NCBI GenBank assembly: GCA_027924645.1
Contig: BSBN01000809.1
Location: forward strand, 42,314,001 to 42,378,000
DNA length: 64,000 nt
Origin: Cunninghamia lanceolata
Taxonomy: Eukaryota; Streptophyta; Pinopsida; Cupressales; Cupressaceae
Reading direction: 5' to 3'
Positions 54,288-64,000 of this stretch are shown one piece after another. Positions within the stretch are counted from its first letter, which is position 1, and each line of letters opens with the position of its first letter. The position numbers and the translations under genes were made by a program. Under the pieces are notes generated by a model, which saw nothing but the letters and a program-made list of their open reading frames with translations, did no database searches and was not told where the DNA came from.

Positions 54288-55764
54288 TGTAATGTCCCCA
54301 TTTTCATGAGCATCAGTTCGTAGAGGGTTTAGCCTATTCCTGGCTCTCGTAGGCTAATACAGTTTGATTAAAGGGTCTTCTTGGCAGTTACCTGATCAGC
54401 AGTTGGCTTTCTTTCATGGATTTGGTGATTATATGGAGGTTCTACTATGTTATTACAAATGTTTCTAATTTGGGAAACCTCATGTTATGCTTTGACATTA
54501 TGTTTTGCACTTTACATATTTTAATGTTATATTATAATATTATAATAAAGTGCAAATATAAAGTATATCTTTTATCCCACATTGACAAGAAAGTGTGTGA
54601 GCTTCCCCAAGAAAAGAATAAAAGGATCTGATGGGCTCATTCTTGGACATGAAGAATTGGATATTTGACTTAAGTTTGTTTGGTGGTGAGTCCAGCTAGG
54701 GTTCTACCATTTTTTCCAGCCATTGGGAATGAAAACTCCCAATTGGTTATGCAATTTTGAGGTTGTGAAATATCAACTGAATTATTGCTTCATTATGGGC
54801 TTCACTTCAGGGGTCCAATCTGTGCTACATTGGAGGATTTACATATTTTTAATTAGAGTTTATTTTCAGTCATTGGAAGGGTTTTCTGAGGTCTGCAATT
54901 TTACATCAGTCTGCTGTTATGGGGTTTGGACAGCCTATGTGAGACATGGATATTTGCTCATTGTGCACTGTTGAAGCATCAAATCGTTCTGGGCATTTGA
55001 GCAATCAATTCCTTTTGTCGAGACAATCATTTCAAGGGCAAATTGGAAGAGGTTCAAGGCTGCAATTGATTAATTTTGCGAACTGATATACTACAGCAAG
55101 GGTGCCATTGGCAAGACATTTTTGTTCATATCTCATCATTGAAGCATCCTCTGGTTCTGGGCATTGTTGCATTTTGATCCTTTGGTCCTACCGACCATTT
55201 CAGGTGCCAAGAAGTGGAGTTTTATTGCTGCATTTATTTATCTAAAATATTGCCAGGCAAGGGTAGGGGTGACTTCACATATAGAGGGGCTATTTCACCA
55301 TTTTTAGTGGGGTTTCATCATCAACAAGTGCTGCTTCAATATCTCAGGTATATCGACTGTGTATTAGGTTCCTTAATGTTTTGTTAGAGTATTTGCATTG
55401 TTAAGTCAATTTGCATTAGGTGTTGCTGTAGACGATAATTTATATCAGATTGGCATTGTATTGGGGTTTCATTGTAAGTCAAGAGTATTGGCTAGTTATA
55501 TCAGCATTGTACTAGAGATTGCATTCAATTAAGAAGGGGAAATTTGTATGCCAATTATTTGATGTAATGCCTATATTGATTGAGCTCTAGATTATCATAT
55601 GAGTATGCATGCCAAATGCTTGTGAAAATGCCTATTGGCTGAAAGTGGTTGTTTGTATAGTGATTTACATATTTCGTCAAGAGCCTTTGTTTGCCAAGTG
55701 TTTGACAATATTCCTTGAGTTTTATATTAGCATATTGAGTTCAAAAGTGGCAAGGGATATTACA
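54288..55764 (+). mobile_element. Solo LTR in integrase, TSD GAAAT
   Basis: It starts TGTAATGTCCCCATTTTC and ends AAGGGATATTACA, with GAAAT at 54283-54287 and 55765-55769. Removing it restores the integrase codons PRAKEMMQDSQDIL. The 1477-bp LTR contains 'ggtttagcctattcctggc', 'cgtaggctaatac' and TA-rich tracts but no gene. ORFs of 71-83 codons within it are not credible. Confidence 0.93.
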
Positions 55765-56304
55765 GAAATGATGCAAGATAGCCAAGACATCCTTCAGGCA
55801 CTCAAAGATAATCTTCATCATGCACAAAACTAGAATAAGATTACACCGATCGACGCAAGGTGGAGAGAGCTTTTGATGTTGGAGATTTGGTTTTTCTACA
55901 CTTGCAGCCCTACAAACAGACCACATTGAAGAAATGTGGTGCAGAGAAGCTCAAGCCTCGTTTCTACAGCCCCTACAGGATTGTGAGACGTGTGGTAGAG
56001 GTTGCTTATGAATTGGCTTTGCCTGCAGAGAGTCGAATACACAATGTGTTCCATGTATCTTGTCTCAAGAAAATAGTGCGACAACAGATTTTGCCTTCTC
56101 CTCAGCTTCCACCATTGGATGATGAAGGGAAACTGATTCTTGTACCCGAAGCTATTCTAGATACCCGAGAATGTAGGCTGCGGAACAGAGTGATCAAGGA
56201 ACATCTGGTAAAGTGGAAGAACTTGCCTATTGAAGATGCCACTAGGGAAGGACAACATATTTTGCAACATCCGAGTCTACAATTGTTTGAGGGCATGAAA
56301 TTTT
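55765..56304 (+). pseudogene. Integrase C-terminal domain of Gypsy-3
   Basis: Plus-strand codons read MMQDSQDILQALKDNLHHAQ (then a stop), ERAFDVGDLVFLHLQPYKQT, EKLKPRFYSPYRIVRRVVEV, AYELALPAESRIHNVFHVSC, LKKIVRQQILPSPQLPPLDD, and a chromodomain-like tail RVIKEHLVKWKNLPIEDATR. The frame runs 149 codons and ends FEGMKFL at the next LTR, which replaces the last residues. The chromodomain-like tail has Arg where the aromatic-cage Trp normally stands (DATR for DATW), so reader function is doubtful. Confidence 0.88.
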
Positions 56305-57729
56305 TGTAATGTCCCCTTTCCTAGATGGTGTTAGTCTATACTTGGTTCCCATAGACTAACCAGTATGGTTAGGGAACTCTTGGAGTTTCGTTGGATGGTT
56401 TTGGACATCTTGGCTAGAATTTACTATTTTTAGTAAGTTAGGGTTTTGACCGTTTGGGAAATTCAAGATTGGAGGTGGAGGATTTCGAAGAGACCTTTCC
56501 AACGGTCTATAGCCCATTGGATTCTGAGTTCATTTGGCCATTAATTTTAAAGTTCGTAATTTGATATTGTATATTTAATATTGGGACTTATAATAATGTT
56601 AGTGACTTAGTAAAAATTGGAAAAATGCAAATAAAAGTCACATGTGGGACTTGGGGCGCCTATGAGGGAAAAATAAAGTGAATTTATAATGTGGGTCGAC
56701 CCTCTTGGAGGGAAATATAAAAGCCAAAAAGAAAGAAAAAAACATTCATTCACGACAATTACATTTTTATGACTTTTTCTCTAAAAATAGAACGATGGTT
56801 TGAAGAAAACCATCCATGGCTTTTGGAGACGAAATCCTCCATTAGTAGCAGCATTCAGCAGGTGTGAGAGACCACCCAAGGGTGCTTCTGAGCAGTCATA
56901 TTCAGTGGTTGTATTTGTGCTTATTTGCATGATCCGGCATTGTCGCGGAGAGCTTCCATGAAGATATCCTCAATTATTTGATATGGTATTTTGAGAGGAA
57001 CATAGAAGAATATATTGCAGGTCTGTGGCAGAGTTTTGAGCAGTTTGTGGTGTGCAAAGAACCCCTTGAATAGGTCGTACCATCTTCGGCAAGGGCTGTA
57101 CGAACCAGAATATTGAAATGGAGTTTGTGTGAGGCGTTGGGACTGATCTACTCCTCCAGCTAGGCCAATTTGCATCTGCTATTACATCAGAGATTATTGG
57201 AGTGCATTAGAGGCAGATTTTGTGTGTTTGAGCTGATATGCTACAATACAAGGGGGTGTACTGTTCCATCTTGCTCATGGGTGTTGAAGGAGGTGCAAAC
57301 TCAGAAGTTTAGCACTGTTTCAGGAATGTTATCACTGGTTTTGGGTCCACAACAGGCTGTGACAATAAATAGAGGTCTTCCCTCTCATTTCTTGTAACAA
57401 ATTTTGAACTGTATGTTGTTCCATGTTGTAGCTTCTCATTTTCACCCAAGGCAGCAAATGGGTATGTTGGAAAACTATTTATTTTGAATATATTGCATAT
57501 GGGTATTGCTTCATTATGATTTGTAATGTATTTGAGATAAAATAAAGCATCTGGGTATCTCTTGTTTCGTTATTTGCCAAAATATTTGCAAGCATGTGTT
57601 TTCTTGTCAAATGCAAAAAAACACCAAAACGCAAGCAGGTTACAACTAAACTACAGTAAACCCAAACAGTGAGAAAAATCAGACCCAGATCAAAAAAATA
57701 TAAAATATAGAACGGGGTGGGTTATTTTA
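56305..57729 (+). mobile_element. 5' LTR of Gypsy-4, inserted in the integrase end
   Basis: It begins TGTAATGTCCCCTTTCC directly after integrase codons, without a polypurine tract. It ends GGGTGGGTTATTTTA, followed by a PBS-like sequence and a gag start. So it is the 5' LTR of another plus-strand element inserted near the 3' end of Gypsy-3 pol. It contains 'ttagtctatacttgg...catagactaacc' subterminal words and a TATA-like GAAATATAAAAGCC near 56711-56724. Confidence 0.75.
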
Positions 57730-57731
57730 GG

Positions 57732-57745
57732 GGTATCAAAGCTGG
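57732..57745 (+). other. Primer binding site of Gypsy-4 (variant)
   Basis: GGTATCAAAGCTGG, preceded by G instead of T, is two changes from TGGTATCAGAGCTGG and lies three bases after the LTR end. The next bases 'tgcatcttgccagcctgtg' parallel the leader of Gypsy-1 on the minus strand (18960-18974, 'tgtatcttgcca'). Confidence 0.7.
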
Positions 57746-57879
57746 TGCATCTTGCCAGCCTGTGAAACAATTTTATGAGTGAGTGGAAAGTTGTTTATTC
57801 TCAAGACACTCTGATAGTTTATACTAGAGACACGCAATAGTGGCAGCCACTTGAGATTACAGAGGGTGAAACAGTTTCA

Positions 57880-58135
57880 AGAATTTTGGAAATGCACAGA
57901 AATTCTTCTAGTGACAGTGACAGTATCACAGGAAATATAAGGGATAGAAACAGGAGACTAGAACAGCAAGATAGCCCAAATTCAAAAAGGGAGGGAAAGT
58001 TTGATATTATGATAGACATAATGTCACAGATGTTAGCCAAACTAAACCAGGGTACTCCTATAACACATCTTCATACAAAACTTGAGAGGGAGACAAGTGG
58101 CTCCAACAATAACAATCACAGACATGTAGGTTAGG
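57880..58135 (+). pseudogene. gag N-terminus of Gypsy-4
   Basis: A plus-strand frame of 82 codons: HRNSSSDSDSITGNIRDRNR, then SPNSKREGKFDIMIDIMSQM and LAKLNQGTPITHLHTK. It is homologous to the gag N-terminus of Gypsy-1, including MSQ-LLAK-NQG. It ends at HRHVG* where an LTR starts at 58136; the rest of gag is not in the window. Confidence 0.8.
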
Positions 58136-58671
58136 TGTAATGTCCCTTATAGGAACAATACTAATTTTTCACCAAATTATCAATTTCCAAGCAAACAAAG
58201 GTTTAGAGAGTACCTTGGCTTGATTTAATTCCTGAAAACAAGTTAGAAAATACTTACAATAATATTTCTCACAACATAAGTTAATAGATTCATAATGACA
58301 TTAATAATGCAAAGACCTAAGTTCCTAACTATCTAGGAAACTCAACCATAAGAGAGTTGAGGAGAGTGACTCCGATGGGGTGTCTTTGAATCCTCGACCC
58401 TAGGCCCAAGAGCAGATATACCATCCACCTTGGCCTCATGTGGCTCGTGCCATCCATATGAGGTGGTCTACCTAGTGAGATATCCGTTCCCGTTATCCTC
58501 TCATCTTATCATTTCCTTTCCCTTTCTGTATGATTGATTCCTTTGAATTTACACATCTATGATAGAAGAATGAGATCACAAAAGGTGCCTAGAAGCCATC
58601 TCTTCTAAGCCCAAGGGTGGTACCCTTTGTACCCCCTTGGCCCTATTGTGACCTAATCATACATCGCCCCA
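58136..58671 (+). mobile_element. LTR left part, interrupted in gag
   Basis: It begins TGTAATGTCCCTTATAGG and is closely related to 63494-64000, 8427-9660 and 28262-28500. Shared words include 'ttagagagtaccttggctt', 'gactccgatggggtgtctt' and 'gcccaag...gcagatata'. It is interrupted at about 58671 and appears to resume at 62414. Confidence 0.75.
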
Positions 58672-61600
58672 TTGCAAATGGGGAACCCCTTTTTTTGAGA
58701 TCCAATGCTTTGCTCAAGTCTTGGATGATGTCTTAGGTTCTGTTTCATGATGAAGTCAGTAGCAATGATGGGGTAAGTTGCAAGATTCTAAGCGAATAGG
58801 CATTTCTAAATCACAACCAATGACAAGCTTAAACCTTGATGCCTTGATAAGAAGTGATGTTTTGATCTTAAAATGCCTTAGAACATTTAAGATTTTATAA
58901 GAAATTGGCCTAAGAAACCAAGGCGCTGATCTATATCTAGAGACCCCCTAAAATGCGCCTAGACCTGGGTAAGGGAGGAACAACATTTAGAGACCACAAA
59001 AATGTGCCTAAGCAAAATGTACTTGATTTCATCAACTTTGAAGAAGCTTGAGTATTAAGACTCCCTTTTCAGCCCTCCCAATGACTTGAATCATTCAAAA
59101 CTTGATATATGCACCTCCTTAAGGTTAGGCGCAAATTAGCTTCTGTATAGCCTCATTCTGGCGCCTTAGCATGGAAGGAGTGTCTAAGCCAATAGGAGAT
59201 GGCGCCTAGAATTGAAATGAATGACTAAGTCCTTAGAAAGGTGGCGCTTTGAAAGGTATCAATTCACCTTGAGTTCCCAAATGGAATAAACACATCATAG
59301 GTCAAGGCGCTAGTTTCCATCAGTACAATCTTGCATTGGCGCCTAGAGAGAAATCAACTTGAATTTACAAGTTTTGAAGGTTGTTGGCTTGGGTGAAGTC
59401 TTTAGGAACATCTACAATCCTTTGAACACATAAAAAGTGAAAGAAACACTCATTTAGATTTAGGACGCAAATTCATGTTCAAGGAGTCACAAAAGTGCGC
59501 CTAAGTGGATGGAGAATAAGCATCTTAGAAGTGAGGTGCACTTTTGTGTCTAAACAACCCCACTTTGGCGCCTTGAAGGTAAAATGTTATAAACCCTAAG
59601 ATCTAGCGCCTAATGATAAGGAGTCTCTGAGAGTTTGAAAGTGATTGAAGGTGATAGAGATGATGAGAGTTTGCATGAATGATCCAAGGACATCAATCAA
59701 GGTTTGGGAGATCTTACATCCATCAAAGCTCAAAGTATCAAACAGCAAGCTAAGTATTCAAGGCGCACATTCTCACCTATGCCATCTAATTCTAGCGCCT
59801 AGCCTTGAAAGGCATGTTTCATTGACACTTAGATGTTGCACCTAGGATGAAGGAGACTTTCTTAAACATTTAAGCATTGAGTAACAAGCATGAAGACCTT
59901 AGGCACAATTTTCAACTCATAAGACCTCAAATGTGCACCCCACTTGGAGAGAACACTCATTCATGACAAGGCGCTAGTTCATGTCTATACAACCTCCAAA
60001 ATGTGCCTTGATTGGGAGAGGCATTTGAATCATTCAGAATTAGAAGGAAACCACTAAGTGAATCTAGGTGCCATTTTCAGCTCTTTTAACCTCCAATCTG
60101 CACCTAATTTTGAAAAGAACATTCATCATATGAAGGTGCCAATTCATGCTTGTAATACTTCCAAATTGCGCCTAGAGGTTTTTTGGAGTTTAAAACGTAT
60201 TTGAAATCATTAAAATGTCAAAAGCAAGCCAAGTGATTTGAGGCGCACTTTCACCTCAGTTGGACCTTAAATTTGCGCCTCAAGTGCAAGGCATGATTTC
60301 ATATCATTAAATGGGCGCCTAGATAAGGGGAGTCATGTTAAGACATTCAATCATTTGGAAGCATAAAAATAGCAAGTAGAGCCCAATTCAACCTTGGTGC
60401 ATTTCTCTGTCTTTGCAAACCTCAAATAGTGCCTTAGGGAGAAATCACATGAATTGACATCCAAAAGTAAACGCTTGTGGAAGAGAAGCATGTTGAGTCA
60501 TGTTTAATTGTTTGAAATCATAGAAGTGACAATATAAAGCTCCTGAGTAGTTAGGTGCACTTTTGCACCTAAGCAACCCTCAACTGGCGCCGAGCCTTGT
60601 GAAGGCACTAATCAAGGATGAAGGACCTCACTTTGTTAAAGTTGAACATTGTAATCATCAGTATGAGTTTGAGATCATGAAAACAAGCTAAGTAAACTTA
60701 GGTGCACTTTCACCTTTCTACACTCCTAAATTTGCGCCTAAGCTTGGAAAGGGTTAAAAGTGTTCAAAATGATTCCTATTTGCTATGAGATTTGATATTT
60801 ATCAATGGTTTAATTGTTACTTCCTCTGTATTGCAGGAGCATGGACTAAGGAGTCATCTGAGGAGCAAGCGCCTAAATCACCTTCAAGCGAGGAGTAATG
60901 TCAAGAGGTAGTCGCTGCAGAGGAAACACCACTTCAAGGGATCACTTCAAGTACACTTCATCTGCATTATAGAAGGCATTCATCCATATAGCTTCAAGTT
61001 CCATACAACTTCAAGTCTCTGAGAAGTCTCCTACTTCATGTCATCATCATCTACTCTACTCTCTATCAAGAAAGCATCATCATCCTCGCTACTTTCTACA
61101 AAGAAGATCTACATCCTGCAAGAGAAGAAGAATAACAAAGTTAGACAAATGAGCAACACGCATCATACATATTCAACTTACAATGAAGAAAGCAAGATCA
61201 ACAAGGATACATTCCCAAATGTTCAAGTTCAAAGCGATCACATTCAAAGACATCACACAGATGATACAATTTGGGAATATGCTGAGGTGGCACCTACGTG
61301 ACATATACATATTATTCAAGCCAATCACAGTTCACCACATCATTCAACAAGCAAGAAGCTAAAAAGGACGCCCATGTGGAAGATGCTCTGAAGATTCCAT
61401 TATATCCTTATCTTCTTAGAAAGCATGCCTTCATTGCCTCTCTTATGGACTAAAAATAGCAAGTTGTTGTAACTACCTGCTGAGATGGCATGATCCTGGC
61501 CCTTAGCTACTTGAATTGATCTAGGCCTTTCATTGTAACTCTGGAACTCTATATAAAGGCTTGGTTGCCTCATTTAGAAAGATAGTAATTAGTAGGCAAG

Positions 61601-62413
61601 TAGAGTAGAGTATAGTAGAGTAGGAAGAGACTCTCGAACTTCTCTGAGTACTTGGAGATTGTTGTAAATATTTCTCAAGATTAATGCAAAGACATGGGAG
61701 TGCATTTGGTGTTAAGTGTTGTCTTGTGAAATGACATGGTTTCTTGTATTTTGATGAAATAGAGAGATGCTTCTAAGTAGATTATAAGTAGATTAGCAGT
61801 TCATTGATGTAATGTATGTTTGTATTGGATATTTGATCAACTCCTAGCTCATGTTTTTGACATTCATCGTTGGTGAAGTGTTGTGTAAAGCTAGTCTGAG
61901 CTTCATTATAATTTGCTTAAGTTCGATTGTGGATGCTTGTTTGAGCTGCACCGTTTAATGGGTGCTTATATGAGCTTTTATGATTTGAAAACCTTTCGCT
62001 ATCCTTAGGAGATTGCACCAACTCCATGTAGTTGTAGGCATCCTTGGCGAAGTGGAGTTAGGTTGATTAAGGAGTTTGTCTATTTATGCATCATCATTGC
62101 TTCATTGACCTTAGATTAGCTTCCCTAAACTCCTATCTTTTTCCTTTTGTTCGTTATTGAAGCATTGTACATATATCATCCACACTAAAAGGAGAAATAA
62201 GCTGAATGAAGTAAGAAGTCTGTGTAAGTCCCTTTGTGATAATCAACAATATCACATCAAGTCACTGAGTTCACCCATCGCAAATCATAAGGAACCTTGG
62301 AACTTAACTCATTGGATCACATGGCTTAGCCTTCGAGGAACTTTATTCAAGAGAGAATAGGATGCTTAGTGTTTTATTCTATTGTTGTGTTGTCTAAAAA
62401 CAATCATCAACAG
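58672..62413. mobile_element. 3.7-kb insertion flanked by GCCCCA, rich in GGCGCC/GCGCC words
   Basis: GCCCCA occurs at 58666-58671 and 62414-62419, and the LTR on each side reads as one family across the joint. From about 58900 to 60750 the insert has GGCGCC, AGGCGC or GCGCCT words spaced every 50-110 bases. Around 60810-60840 a pyrimidine tract ends TTGCAG before 'gagcatggactaagg', a splice-acceptor-like site. At 61548-61560 CTATATAAAGGCT is a good TATA box, followed by repeated 'gtagagtag' words (61600-61622). No gene was recognised; frames of 66-87 codons are not convincing. It may itself be a long LTR (TTGC...CAG ends), which is inference. Confidence 0.5.
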
Positions 62414-63493
62414 GCCCCAATGGGATTATTCAATCCCCCCTAGAGGGGTGGCGTACCTAGAAGAGTGCCCCAACTCCGTTATCCCTCTTGCACCACATTT
62501 TCTCCATCATGGTAATCATAACACTCATGCAAAAATCCACATTAATGCATAATAAACTAATTAAACTCATAGTTACAAACAATTACAAATGAATCATGAA
62601 GATGATATCACAATATGCAAAATCATATCTAAACACCCATAGATCCTACCACACATATATTAACTTACAAATCTACAATCACAAGATAGCTTATGCAAAC
62701 AGAAATTCTATGGTTTGCTTCTTGTTCTATTTCTCTTCCTCCTTCAAATTTGCATACTTCTATTTCAAATCTGCATATGATATCTTTGCTGGTTTATATG
62801 GTTTATCTTTTCACTCCATACATTACTCTTCGTCCTCCAACTCTGAAGTATATTTCTTAATCAGATTCTTCTTATTTTTTCTTCCTTCTATCCATCTCAG
62901 AATTATATATATTTAACTCAGAAGTGTACTCCTCTTTGCTGTAATTTCCTCCTTATATTCGGAATATGTGTGTGTGTGTGTGATTCCTTATATCCCCTTT
63001 TTCTTCCATCATAATTTCTACTTGTATCTTTGTGCCTTCATGAAAGGAGACATCTCTTTGGAAGATGATGTCCCTTCAAAGAGACACTACTATTCTTAAT
63101 TGTTTCCCTTTGAAAACTAATTCATAAAACACTATGATCATACTTTATCCTAATTGCTGGCTTTTAACAAGTAAATGATTGTTCTATTTGAGCGCTGCCT
63201 TTTAATATTAATCGGTGCTTGTTTAGGATCACACCTTTTAATAGATTGTCTCCTAAAACGCTGCCCTTTCATTTCTACTGCTGCCTTAACCTTTTATGGA
63301 TCGCATAATTTATAATAATTGTTGTATGTGAACAAATAGGTTAAAGAAGTAAAGAATAAGTGTAGATTCAAAACAAGTTGATAAGTCAAAATTGATAAAT
63401 GTTAAAGATTGCGAATATGTGATAATATATGAAAGAAGCATAACAGACCGTATGCTATTTTATTTAAATAAGACCCTTTTCTTTTGATCACTG
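62414..63493 (+). mobile_element. LTR right part
   Basis: 'ggggtggcgtacctagaaga' followed by 'ccatcatggtaatcataac' matches the LTR-C inner family at 8990-9070, so this is the continuation of 58136-58671. 62596-62916 has a 106-codon frame that is AT-rich and not credible. 62965-62982 is a TG microsatellite. The right terminus is not clear; another LTR begins at 63494. Confidence 0.6.
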
Positions 63494-64000
63494 TGTAATG
63501 TCCCCTTTTGAGACAACACTAATTTTTTCATAAATTATCAATTTCCAAGCAAACAAGGGTTTAGTGAGTACCTTGTCTTGACTTAATCCCTACAACAAGT
63601 TAGAAATCTTAAACATTAGTAAGTCCATAACAATTAATAAACTCAATTAAACCTTACCTTGGGATGATCAACCATGGGAAAGCATGGAAGAGAGTGACTC
63701 AATGTGGTGTCTTAGCCTCTCTAGGCCCAAGGGCAGAACCCTTCAACTAAAAGGCAAAACCCCCTTGGCCTCATGTGGCCCATGCCATTCATATGAGGTG
63801 GCATACCTAGTGAAGATTCTAATTTATCCGTTATCCCCTCATCTCGTCATCTTTACCATTTCCTCATGATTGGTCTCTTTATATTGCTATACCATGATAG
63901 GGAAGTGAGGTCTCAAAAGGGTGTCCTGGTAATCCAACTCTCCTAGGCCCAATGGCAGAACCCTTCAACTAAAAGGCAAAACCCCTTTGGCCCATGTGAG
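63494..64000 (+). mobile_element. LTR start running off the window
   Basis: It begins TGTAATGTCCCCTTTTGAG and is collinear with 58136-58660 and 8427-8960 ('agggtttagtgagtacct', 'catggaagagagtgactc', 'cttagcctctctaggccc'). Only the first 507 bases are in the window. Confidence 0.8.

Noticed and set aside
62596..62916. 106-codon ORF as a membrane protein gene
   Set aside because: Its hydrophobic run reflects TTT/TAT-rich LTR sequence; it lies inside an LTR right part and has no homologous frame in related copies.
1..64000. tRNA or rRNA genes
   Set aside because: No cloverleaf-like A and B box pair or rRNA sequence was recognised; only short primer binding sites complementary to tRNA ends are present.

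Overview
This is plant nuclear DNA, most likely from a gymnosperm (conifer-like); that taxonomic call is inference. The window is almost all old, broken Ty3/Gypsy LTR retrotransposon sequence, often nested several layers deep. It holds one clear host gene, and that gene carries a single intron of about 23.4 kb filled with these elements. There is no prokaryotic gene organisation, and I saw no tRNA or rRNA gene and no CRISPR array.

Host gene (minus strand, 47743 down to 21217): twelve small exons encode the catalytic core of an M1 family (PepN-type) aminopeptidase. It has a GAMEN motif, a split HEYFH zinc site and the expected third zinc-ligand Glu. Eight exons lie at 45434-47743 and four at 21217-22045. 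Neither the start nor the end of the gene is in the window. A 17-nt microexon at 21404-21420 reads with an in-frame TAG, so this copy may be damaged.

Left part (1-20066): an apparently non-coding LTR element with six TGACGTCA palindromes (1-2490) is followed by a minus-strand Gypsy chromovirus-like element (2517-about 20066). Its pol is internally triplicated: a roughly 5-kb unit (reverse transcriptase, RNase H, integrase, with two solo LTRs already inside) occurs as two complete tandem copies plus a third copy that has lost most of its integrase half. A further solo LTR splits its gag gene.

Inside the large intron (22046-45433): a hAT transposase remnant is interrupted by a 700-bp MITE with an 8-bp target-site duplication and by a solo LTR that itself contains another solo LTR. 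Next come plus-strand integrase debris, a second minus-strand Gypsy skeleton (integrase, gag, 5' LTR), and a plus-strand element (29974-33811) with PBS, PPT and 3' LTR. That element carries no recognisable gag or pol and instead encodes a long acidic protein I do not recognise. A 5978-bp segment flanked by an 8-bp direct repeat carries three 238-bp tandem repeats, a 644-bp tandem duplication and a fragment resembling the SMC-hinge region of DMS3/GMI1-type silencing proteins.

Right part (48444-64000): a plus-strand Gypsy pol is broken by solo LTRs whose removal restores the reading frame exactly. A second LTR-PBS-gag unit and LTRs rich in GCGCC/GGCGCC motifs follow.

A common theme is that LTRs of several families begin near TGTAATGTCCCC and end near GGGGACATTACA, so they carry unusually long terminal inverted repeats. 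Precise 5-bp target-site duplications support seven separate solo-LTR insertions, one of them copied again by the later tandem duplication. The strongest candidates for something undescribed are the non-autonomous element with the unknown acidic protein and the segment carrying the DMS3-like fragment.
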